Origin: a virus
Strand: one strand, 5' to 3'
Length of the DNA stretch: 39,489 nt
IMG/VR virus record: IMGVR_UViG_3300050139_000359
Location: 1 to 39,489 of that record
Under the pieces are notes generated by a model that was not told the DNA's origin, searched no databases, and was given only the letters and a program-made list of their open reading frames with translations. Made by a program: the position numbers and the translations under genes. Shown in pieces: positions 1 through 6,465 of the stretch; the stretch's first letter is position 1, and every line of letters begins with the position of its first letter.

Positions 1-3
1 CAT
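1..3 (-). CDS. Start codon of a gene leaving the window (partial)
   Basis: On the minus strand a strong GGAGG (positions 13-9) is followed 5 nt later by an ATG at 3-1; another ATG at 7-5 is only 1 nt from the GGAGG and so less likely. It lies directly downstream of the fourth copy of the 31-nt leader element and downstream of the lysozyme gene, so it is probably a small accessory ('moron'-type) gene added after the lysis genes. Nothing can be said about its product. Confidence 0.4.
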
Positions 4-28
4 TCATTCCTCCGTTGCAGTAGATGAC

Positions 29-59
29 ATGAACGCGCTGTTCGGTCCTGAAGCCAAGC
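29..59 (-). promoter_or_regulatory. Leader element copy 4 (minus strand)
   Basis: The minus strand reads GCTTGGCTTC (59-50), 7 variable bases, then AACAGCGCGTTCAT (42-29), followed by a GGAGG and a start codon at the window edge. The same two blocks with the same 17-nt register occur at three plus-strand sites more than 23 kb away (23587, 24909, 25384). It lies between the end of the lysozyme gene and the next gene start. Function unknown: promoter, operator or 5' UTR element. Confidence 0.8.
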
Positions 60-78
60 TCTTCCGCGCGGTTTGGGA

Positions 79-546
79 TCATTCGTTGCGGAGCAGCCAA
101 GCGGCCTCCGCCTCCCGTCGCGTGACAAGACCCGGCAGCACTTTTCCGCTGCCGTAGATCCATCGGCGTAGCTCTTGGGCTGCGCTCGACCAATCTCGCT
201 GGTTGATTCGTCGCCGCAGCGTCGAGGTCTGCAATCGACCGGCACCGAGGTTGAAAGTGAAGTCGATGATGGCAGCGAACCGCCCCTCCAACTCGGTGGC
301 CAGCACCGGGCAGTAGCGCAGGGTTGCGGTGAGCGCCGATTGGAGGTCGCGCGCCAGATAGACCTCGGCTTCGGCCTCGGTGATTGGCGGATGCTTCGGG
401 TCGCACAGATGGCCGTACCCGATCGTCCAGAAGCCTGCAGGGCAAACGTAGGGGACGGCGGTGATTTCCGTGCCGCGCTTCACCTTGCGTTCGAATCCCT
501 CGAAGCGCTTGGCGAGCTCGATGGCCGTTTTCGGTACCTCGATCAC
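79..546 (-). CDS. Phage lysozyme (GH24 muramidase), endolysin
   Basis: The 155-aa product is a T4/P22-type glycoside hydrolase 24 that would cut the MurNAc-GlcNAc bonds of peptidoglycan for host lysis. The catalytic Glu16 sits in an RFEGF motif; Cys35 and Thr41 in the stretch VCPAGFWTIGYGH match the (D/C)-X5-T part of the family signature. No N-terminal signal or SAR segment is visible, so release would depend on the holin encoded just upstream. The start is GTG and overlaps the holin stop (GTGA); with little Shine-Dalgarno sequence, translation is probably coupled. Length is normal for the family. Confidence 0.92.
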   Translation of the reverse strand: MIEVPKTAIELAKRFEGFERKVKRGTEITAVPYVCPAGFWTIGYGHLCDPKHPPITEAEAEVYLARDLQSALTATLRYCPVLATELEGRFAAIIDFTFNLGAGRLQTSTLRRRINQRDWSSAAQELRRWIYGSGKVLPGLVTRREAEAAWLLRNE

Positions 547-1019
547 GACCGCACTCGGTCAAACACGCGCCCGAGGAACCAGAAGTTCAGCACGCCAGCC
601 CACAGCGCCTGATCGGCTTCCGTCCAAGCGTGCAGGACCGCCGTGCCCCAACCAGCACCGGCAGTGACGGCAGCGACGAAGGCGGCGGTTTTGGCGGCGC
701 AATAGAGCAACATGAACCAATAGGTGATCACCGGTCTGACGCTTATCGACAGCGCATCGGCCCAGCGCACTCCCGAGCGTTGGCCTTGTGCCGCAACTGC
801 TTCCTTCAGCGCATCGATAGCGCCGGTGTTCCAGGCCGCGTCCGCATTGGCCCCGATCTCGGACATGCGCTGCGCGCCACGCAATTTCTCGAACTCCAGT
901 GCCTTGTCTTGCATAGACAGTTCGTGACTGCGCTCGCCATTACGATCCATCCACTTCAAAACCTCCGGGGCAAGCCGGAACGCCCCGCCGAGGAGACCAC
1001 CGAGCAACGTCTCGATCAT
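543..1019 (-). CDS. Holin, 3-TM phage type
   Basis: 158 aa. The N-terminal part is amphipathic and charged, and the C-terminal half has hydrophobic stretches (about residues 90-125 and 138-150: VITYWFMLLYCAAKTAAFVAAV, then LWAGVLNFWFLG). This fits the 3-TM holin family seen next to lysozymes in proteobacterial phages, which forms inner-membrane holes that release the endolysin. It overlaps the upstream DUF6127-like gene (ATGA) and the lysozyme gene (GTGA), forming a tight lysis cassette. The family assignment is from recall and the membrane topology is only read by eye. Confidence 0.75.
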   Translation of the reverse strand: MIETLLGGLLGGAFRLAPEVLKWMDRNGERSHELSMQDKALEFEKLRGAQRMSEIGANADAAWNTGAIDALKEAVAAQGQRSGVRWADALSISVRPVITYWFMLLYCAAKTAAFVAAVTAGAGWGTAVLHAWTEADQALWAGVLNFWFLGRVFDRVRS

Positions 1020-1309
1020 GGTTGGCCTCCGAACAACTTGAGTTTCACAAAAGCGCCGGCCAACAAGGCCATCACCATTCCTGTCACCAGCATCTTGATG
1101 ATGGTGAGGCCGGCGGTTTTCTTGGCCTCGTTGAAGGCATCGAGCAGATTGCGCAGTTCTCGAATGTCGTGTGCTGCATCCTCGCCATCCAGGCCAACCT
1201 CATGCAGTGCATGCCGAGCCCCGCGCTCGGCGGCGCGCTCCAGAATTTCCTCAAACTCCTCCTGCGGCAGCGTCACCATCTTTCGCCGCTCCACTTGGGT
1301 TGCTTCCAT
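1016..1309 (-). CDS. DUF6127-like small membrane protein of the lysis cassette
   Basis: 97 aa. A charged N-terminal two-thirds (EEFEEILERAAERGARHAL, then DIRELRNLLDAFNEAKKTAG) is followed by one C-terminal transmembrane segment (about 72-92, IIKMLVTGMVMALLAGAFVKL). The layout and motif style match DUF6127, a family found beside holins. A good GGAGG precedes the ATG. It may be an accessory holin or holin regulator; that is inference from its position as first gene of the cassette. Confidence 0.75.
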   Translation of the reverse strand: MEATQVERRKMVTLPQEEFEEILERAAERGARHALHEVGLDGEDAAHDIRELRNLLDAFNEAKKTAGLTIIKMLVTGMVMALLAGAFVKLKLFGGQP

Positions 1310-1333
1310 GTTGTCCGTCCTCCAGAAATACGA

Positions 1334-1354
1334 AGCCCACCTCGTGGGTGGGCT
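1334..1354 (-). terminator. Hairpin between tail and lysis genes
   Basis: AGCCCACC (1334-1341) and GGTGGGCT (1347-1354) form a perfect 8-bp stem with a 5-nt loop. On the minus strand the stem is followed by TTCGTATTTC, a weak U-tract. It lies between the last tail-region gene (ends 1378) and the lysis cassette (starts 1309). It may be a partial terminator or processing site. Confidence 0.45.
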
Positions 1355-1377
1355 CGCAGGGTTGAAATGAACACCGG

Positions 1378-1614
1378 TTAGGCCGGTCGCCCCCGACCTC
1401 GGCCATGACCAGGTGTTCGGTTACTCGCATTGACCGTGCTGTCGATCTGCGTCAGCCGGCGCAGCGCCCGGGCGCGATCCTTTGGCGGCACATCCGTCCG
1501 TTCGACGGTGTCCTGCGATTTGATCAGGGCCAGCAGCTTTTCTTTATCGGGGCCCTCGGGCATTGCATCGAGTACCGGCTGCATGCGTTCCAAAAACGTT
1601 TCGTGTGTTGCCAT
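1378..1614 (-). CDS. Hypothetical protein, basic C-terminus
   Basis: I chose the ATG at 1614 because GAGGAGG lies immediately upstream on the minus strand; a longer reading frame from 1674 has no such site and overlaps the previous gene. The 78-aa product is charged and helical in the middle (LLALIKSQDTVERTDVPPKDRARALRRL) and ends in a Gly/Arg-rich tail. I do not recognise a family. It is the last gene of the tail block. Confidence 0.65.
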   Translation of the reverse strand: MATHETFLERMQPVLDAMPEGPDKEKLLALIKSQDTVERTDVPPKDRARALRRLTQIDSTVNASNRTPGHGRGRGRPA

Positions 1615-1624
1615 TGCATCCTCC

Positions 1625-1843
1625 TCAAACGGGATATATCTGCCGCGCCACCGGCGATCGGGTGGCCATGCCATTGCGAACCTGCACCCGGTCTCCTACC
1701 GCCAGCGTATCGACGGTGCGCGCCATGACGGCCCCACGGGCGGTCGCGACACGGATCAGACTGCCCTCGATGCCCACCACCGACCCAAGCACGGAGGATT
1801 CGGGAGTCAGCAGTTGTGTCAGTGCCTTCAGTGGAAACGTCAT
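1625..1843 (-). CDS. Hypothetical small protein
   Basis: 72 aa, start overlapping the previous stop (ATGA). The middle (VVGIEGSLIRVATARGAV and DTLAVGDRVQVRNG) looks like a small beta-barrel, similar to the short domains found in phage baseplate or connector proteins. No family recognised. Its place at the distal end of the tail operon suggests a structural role. Confidence 0.6.
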   Translation of the reverse strand: MTFPLKALTQLLTPESSVLGSVVGIEGSLIRVATARGAVMARTVDTLAVGDRVQVRNGMATRSPVARQIYPV

Positions 1844-2136
1844 CGCGGCTGCTCCAGCGTCAGGTTGGCGTCGATGGCCGCTTCGGAAACCGTGATCTGG
1901 ATGCCGGTTACCTTGGCCCGGTAGGGTCTGGCGGTCGATGGATCCGTGGCCTCGATGATCTGGCCCAACCGGAAGCCTGGCCGGAACACCACGGCCATGT
2001 CGATCTGGTTGAAGGCATGGGCATTGGCATCCATCTCCGCCGTGCCCCGATGAATCAAGGCATCGTCAGCCAACAATGGCTCGACGATGGGCGAGCCCTC
2101 GCGTGCGCCATCATGGCGATACACCTCGATAATCAC
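1840..2136 (-). CDS. Hypothetical tail-region protein
   Basis: 98 aa, GTG start coupled to the previous gene's TGA. It contains a predicted beta-strand-rich core (FNQIDMAVVFRPGFRLGQII, then YRAKVTGIQITVSEAAID), of the type that follows OB-like or carbohydrate-binding folds in tail proteins. Not recognised. Likely a minor structural protein because of its tight coupling with both neighbours. Confidence 0.6.
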   Translation of the reverse strand: MIIEVYRHDGAREGSPIVEPLLADDALIHRGTAEMDANAHAFNQIDMAVVFRPGFRLGQIIEATDPSTARPYRAKVTGIQITVSEAAIDANLTLEQPR

Positions 2137-2639
2137 GCTGCCGTCCCCTTGATCAGGGCCAGGATCGAGAAGTCAGACTCGCCATTGAGTGTCGAGGGCG
2201 AGGACAACGCATAGACCTGGGCCAGAGCGTCGTAAGTGACCTTGGCAACGCCCACGCCCTTGGCGGCCGCCTTCACCGTCACCTTGTCCGACTGGAGTGA
2301 CAGACTGCCCAGGCTGCGGCCGTACCAGACGGTCTGCGCGAGGCCGGTACGTGCCGGCTTACCCAGATTCGCGGTATCAGCATCCTCGAACATGATTTCC
2401 TCGGTCACGCTAACCATCGCCGACCCTTGGCCGGAGAGTGACCCGGCCGAGCAGATGGTGTCGGTAATGCTGACGTTGTCGGACTTGTAGACCAGGATGT
2501 AGGCCGTCTCGCCCGGGTTGAAGGAGGTACGTCCGCCGTTCAGACCACCGGGCCGGGTATCGATCTCGGCCGACAGGTGGCCGGCAGCCTCGGACCCGTC
2601 CGGGTTGCCAAACTGGACACGAATGGTGGCATTGGCCAT
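2133..2639 (-). CDS. Hypothetical tail-associated protein
   Basis: 168 aa, ATG with a good GGAAAACC-type upstream region. The sequence is Ser/Thr/Gly/Ala-rich and beta-strand-like throughout (ETAYILVYKSDNVSITDTI, KVTVKAAAKGVGVAKVTYDA), as in virion decoration or tail-tip proteins. No family recognised. It follows the large 511-aa putative hub protein. Confidence 0.65.
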   Translation of the reverse strand: MANATIRVQFGNPDGSEAAGHLSAEIDTRPGGLNGGRTSFNPGETAYILVYKSDNVSITDTICSAGSLSGQGSAMVSVTEEIMFEDADTANLGKPARTGLAQTVWYGRSLGSLSLQSDKVTVKAAAKGVGVAKVTYDALAQVYALSSPSTLNGESDFSILALIKGTAA

Positions 2640-2665
2640 GGGTTTTCCTCTTCAGTGCAAGGTGA

Positions 2666-4201
2666 TCAGGCGTCGACCAGAACGAACTGCACTTCCTCAT
2701 CGACCGGAAGTGCGACGCGCCAGTCGAGCGATGTCGTCGTATAGGTGATGCGCAGCAGGCTGTAACCGGGCGTGGCGGCCACCAGAGTCTGGCCATCGGC
2801 AACGACCGCCCCCAAAGCGCTGTGTTGCCAGACACTGCTGGAGATGGCAGTGACCGGATAGCGCGTACTGGACTGCCCCTCGATGAACTCCACCGTCTCG
2901 GATTCCGTGCGCGTCACCGCGCCCATGCTGGCGACCACCGTGCTGGCGTGGCCGGTATGCACCAACACCACCGGCCGCGACAGCGACAAATACGCGCGCA
3001 CCACGCCGCGATACCGGTCGTCGGAGTCAGCCACAAACTCGATGCGGTCGGACACCGAACCGGTCGCCCCTTCTTCGTTGGCGATCGTGACCCGGTTGTA
3101 GCCGCGCATCGGCGCAATCTGCGAGCGCACCGAGATCACATCGGCGTCGAACAGGCTGCCGGCAGGAATCGCTAAACCGTACTGCGGGATGCTGATCGGA
3201 TGACGGCGTCGGCACACCACCGAGCCCTCGGGATTGCTTTCGATGATGCCGCCGATGGCCGCGACGATGTTTCGGGCGGCGGCCAGTGGGGTAACGTTTT
3301 CCAGAAGAAGTCGGCCGGCGGGGATGACCCAGCCCGGCAGTTGCCAATCGACTGCACCGATCAGGTTCTCGACAGCGGTTTCGGCCGCGATGGCTGACGC
3401 CGCGTAGTAACGCGTCGTGCCGGCGAACGGGGCATCGAGCAAGGCCAGCGGCGATACCGCCGTCAGGTTGCAGCGCTGATTGTCGATGCTCTCACGCGAC
3501 AGGGTCTTGCCATCGATGACCAGGACAAAGGTTTCCAGACCGAGCGTCAGGGTGATGGTGTCGCCAATCGCGATCAGCGCAAAGTCAGCGACAGCGGCCA
3601 CTTCGATTTGGGCAATCCAGACCGGGCTTTCCTCGTCGCACGAGAGCGTGGCCTGGACGATACGGATCCGCTGTCCCGACCAGATCAATTCCGGACTATT
3701 CATCACCGCCTGCAGACGCGCGCCTTCAAGCAATGACCAGGAGGCCGTCAGCCGCTTCGTCACAGGATCGACATTGGTCACGGCATAGGCCAACTGATGC
3801 GCGACATCCACGCGCTGGGTCAGCCAGTACGTCGTCCGGAAAGATTTCCGGCAGCGTCCGAGATCGGTATAGACGATCCGATGCTGCGCGCGCGTGAGGT
3901 GCGCGTCACCATAGGCCAGCGCCAGCTGCCGGCGATGGAGCCGTAGATCCCCATACAACACACGGTGGCCACCTTCCAGGCGCAAGCCATAGGGGGCGAC
4001 ATGATTCGAGGCAAAGCGAATCGACCAGCCTTCGGTGTGCTGCCAGGCGCGCTCCCGGGTCAAATCCCAGTGCGAGGCATTGCGAACGAACACCTCGGTC
4101 TTGCCCCAGTTGGTGCTGAAGCGCTGTTTGAGGATCGTCGGTCCAGAATCGGCAAAGAGGCCTGCGCCCAGTGCAATAGCCAGGGAAATGCCGTGCGTCA
4201 T
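2666..4201 (-). CDS. Putative tail-tip hub protein
   Basis: 511 aa, start overlapping the previous stop (CTATGA). The N-terminal 15 residues are hydrophobic and end near an Ala-Asp-Ser, but I do not read a clean signal peptide. The middle (about 225-275: ADFALIAIGDTITLTLGLE and FVLVIDGKTLSRES) resembles the beta-barrel domains of tail hub proteins (gp27-like), and the C-terminal third is beta-rich. It is in the place where a lambda-like phage has its tip genes, but I cannot assign gpK/I/J. Hub identity is inference from position and fold style. Confidence 0.55.
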   Translation of the reverse strand: MTHGISLAIALGAGLFADSGPTILKQRFSTNWGKTEVFVRNASHWDLTRERAWQHTEGWSIRFASNHVAPYGLRLEGGHRVLYGDLRLHRRQLALAYGDAHLTRAQHRIVYTDLGRCRKSFRTTYWLTQRVDVAHQLAYAVTNVDPVTKRLTASWSLLEGARLQAVMNSPELIWSGQRIRIVQATLSCDEESPVWIAQIEVAAVADFALIAIGDTITLTLGLETFVLVIDGKTLSRESIDNQRCNLTAVSPLALLDAPFAGTTRYYAASAIAAETAVENLIGAVDWQLPGWVIPAGRLLLENVTPLAAARNIVAAIGGIIESNPEGSVVCRRRHPISIPQYGLAIPAGSLFDADVISVRSQIAPMRGYNRVTIANEEGATGSVSDRIEFVADSDDRYRGVVRAYLSLSRPVVLVHTGHASTVVASMGAVTRTESETVEFIEGQSSTRYPVTAISSSVWQHSALGAVVADGQTLVAATPGYSLLRITYTTTSLDWRVALPVDEEVQFVLVDA

Positions 4202-5037
4202 AGCACCGTGAAACTAACCGGAGCCGGCACGGCATAAGGCTGGTCGTTGTCATCACCCGTCATCGCCACCCAGCCGGGAATCACCATCTCCTCCTGTGCG
4301 TAGCCATCAGTCAGGACCAGGATCTCGTTGAACTCGCCGAGGATGCAGGCACTGATGTCGCCATCCCGGTTAGGGAACTGCGGCACGGCCATCTTGGGCA
4401 GGGGCGAACCGGCATGGCGCTTGCCATTGAAGGTCCAGCCCTCGCCAAACGGTGACCATGTACCGGTCCAGGGTTGCAGTTCGACGAGTCCTTCCTCAGT
4501 GATCGAGTAGGCCGGCTCCCAGTCTCCCCACGCATCCCATATGCCATACCGGGAGCAGAGGCCCTGGTGCATATCGGCGGGGTAGCGGCGGGAGGTGGTA
4601 CCCGCCACGGCAAAGCGCATCGACACACCGGTGGCGCTGTTCGTATCGACCTGGGTTGCATGCAACCACCACCAGCCGGCTGCACCATCGCAGGCAAACC
4701 AGAGTGTGATTTCCTCATTGACCCAGCCAGAATTGACGATGGTGTAGTCGTGCTTGTAGGCGGCCGCGTCCAGGTAATGATTGCCGTAGACCGAGTAGGC
4801 CCGGATCTCACCATAGCTGCCCTGATCGACGTACTCGAAGGCCCAATGCGGCACATCATCGTTCGCCGTTCCTGCGGGCGAGCCCATGCGCAGGAAGTCA
4901 ATGGCGGTGGGAATCTCGAAGGCCACTTCGAAGCCGGCGTCGACCACCATGTTTCGCAGATGGCCGTACAAGGCTTCGACAGCGGCTTTGTCGAAGCTGC
5001 CGTTCAGATAGGTTTTTTTAAGGCCGAGGCGTGCCAT
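4198..5037 (-). CDS. Trp-rich tail-tip protein, unknown family
   Basis: 279 aa. The ATG at 5037 overlaps the previous gene's stop (TGATG); a GTG one codon earlier is possible. The protein is very rich in Trp and Tyr (for example DVPHWAFEYVDQGSYGEIRA and GAAGWWWLHATQ), much like the 841-aa protein encoded nearby, and probably forms a compact beta-structure on the virion surface. No family recognised; its position suggests a tail-tip or receptor-binding component. Confidence 0.65.
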   Translation of the reverse strand: MARLGLKKTYLNGSFDKAAVEALYGHLRNMVVDAGFEVAFEIPTAIDFLRMGSPAGTANDDVPHWAFEYVDQGSYGEIRAYSVYGNHYLDAAAYKHDYTIVNSGWVNEEITLWFACDGAAGWWWLHATQVDTNSATGVSMRFAVAGTTSRRYPADMHQGLCSRYGIWDAWGDWEPAYSITEEGLVELQPWTGTWSPFGEGWTFNGKRHAGSPLPKMAVPQFPNRDGDISACILGEFNEILVLTDGYAQEEMVIPGWVAMTGDDNDQPYAVPAPVSFTVL

Positions 5038-6047
5038 CACGCACTCTCCCCATGGATCGCCAGCGAGGCATAGTCGTTGGCCAGACTGAAAGTTCCTGCC
5101 GGCACCTGGCGGCGATACCAGATCGGGCTCGCGGCCGGCGTTGTATCGAACATGGCCTGATTGCCGCCCTGAAAAGTGCCTGCCCAGGCCGATGCCTTGA
5201 GCGTGAAATAAGGCGTGCCAGTGACCGGGTTGATCGGCATGAAGTCGGCCGTGGTGGAACCGCCTTCGGGCAGACCGCCCACCACGACGCCGGAAACCGT
5301 GAAACCGGTGTCGCTGAAGAAGGACAGCGTCCAGTGTTCATCGATGGCACCCTTGTTGTGCGCCACGAAGTTGCCAACGGTCGCCGAGTCAAATGTTCCG
5401 GTCCCGCTGGTCAGGGCAAAGTTGTTCCCAACCGCGACGACACTGGCCTGCTCATAGACAGTGGATACCAGAGTATTGGCCGTCGCATAGCCATTGGCGA
5501 GCGGCGTGGCCAGATCGAGCGTGGCAAAGTCCGCCGCATAGACCACGTTGGTCAGTTGCACCCATTCCTCGTTGCCGGCACCGCCGGTGCTGGGTCGATC
5601 CGAGATGCGCACCAGATCACCCGTGCGAAACGGTTGCAGGCTCGTGTACTGGCTGTTGTTCTCACAGGCCACCTGAATCTGCGTGGCACCGCCACCGGCA
5701 TCCGCATGCAGCGTCCCGATGCCATAGGGACGGCTCCCCACCTGATCCTCAGTATCGGTCTGGGTTCCCGGATGGAAGGTCACGAAGTCCCCTGCGGGCG
5801 TCAGCGCATCGAGAAACAACCGGGCATTCAGCAGCGCCGTGTCCTGCGCGCTATTGATGTGAATGAAGGCCTTGCGCCACTTCACCGCGCCGGCCAGCCG
5901 CTCGGATTGCGAGACGTCGGGGAACAGATTGTTCTTCACGCCCGACACCAGTTGGGCAAAGCTCATCCGGCCACCGTTCTGGGTGGGCATCACGTCCGAC
6001 ATCAGGGCAGCAGGTCGCCAGACGATTTCGTTGTCGAGTATGGGCAT
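5037..6047 (-). CDS. Tail-tip structural protein, unknown family
   Basis: 336 aa, ATG start. The N-terminal 60 residues are mixed; the rest is beta-rich and Gly/Thr/Ala-rich (GDLVRISDRPSTGGAG, STVYEQASVVAVGNNFALTS), typical of phage baseplate or fibre proteins. It overlaps the following gene by TGATG. I do not recognise a named family. Confidence 0.65.
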   Translation of the reverse strand: MPILDNEIVWRPAALMSDVMPTQNGGRMSFAQLVSGVKNNLFPDVSQSERLAGAVKWRKAFIHINSAQDTALLNARLFLDALTPAGDFVTFHPGTQTDTEDQVGSRPYGIGTLHADAGGGATQIQVACENNSQYTSLQPFRTGDLVRISDRPSTGGAGNEEWVQLTNVVYAADFATLDLATPLANGYATANTLVSTVYEQASVVAVGNNFALTSGTGTFDSATVGNFVAHNKGAIDEHWTLSFFSDTGFTVSGVVVGGLPEGGSTTADFMPINPVTGTPYFTLKASAWAGTFQGGNQAMFDTTPAASPIWYRRQVPAGTFSLANDYASLAIHGESA

Positions 6048-6057
6048 GGTTTAACTC

Positions 6058-6438
6058 CTAGACAGTCATGAGTTTCAAAGTGGCGATGTAGAAGTCGCCG
6101 GCTTGGGGATTGGCCACCGACACCAGCGGCTTGGCCTCGAAGGCCGGCGCGTCCTGGTGGCGGAACATCACCGTCCAGGTCTGGCCGCGCAGGACAAGCG
6201 GGTAGACGCCGCCGGGGCTCGCAGCCCGCAAGGCCAGCGCCTCGATCTGCGTTCGGGTCAGCCAGCCGGCATCCGGTTCGGACTCCAGGGTGATCGGCAA
6301 ACCAGCGCGCAATCCGCCGTAAAACACCACCACCGAACCATCGAGGGTGCGGCGCACCGTCTGGGCCACGCGGGCGATGGCGAATTCATCGGACCATAGG
6401 AGTCCTGCCGGCAAGGCAATGCCGTCCAAAGTAATCAT
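6058..6438 (-). CDS. Small tail protein, possibly Dit-like
   Basis: 126 aa. The beginning (MITLDGIALPAGLLWSDEF) and the two-part beta layout (RAGLPITLESE and YPLVLRGQTWTVMF) resemble the N-terminal domain of distal tail or baseplate-ring proteins. It lies two genes after the tape measure, where a tip adaptor would be expected. The Dit analogy is weak inference. Confidence 0.55.
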   Translation of the reverse strand: MITLDGIALPAGLLWSDEFAIARVAQTVRRTLDGSVVVFYGGLRAGLPITLESEPDAGWLTRTQIEALALRAASPGGVYPLVLRGQTWTVMFRHQDAPAFEAKPLVSVANPQAGDFYIATLKLMTV

Positions 6439-6465
6439 GGCGAGTGTCCTCGGCTGCCTGGGCAG

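Noticed and set aside
5031-6071. Plus-strand open frame (346 codons)
   Set aside because: Mirror of the 336-aa tail-tip gene, with shadow composition.
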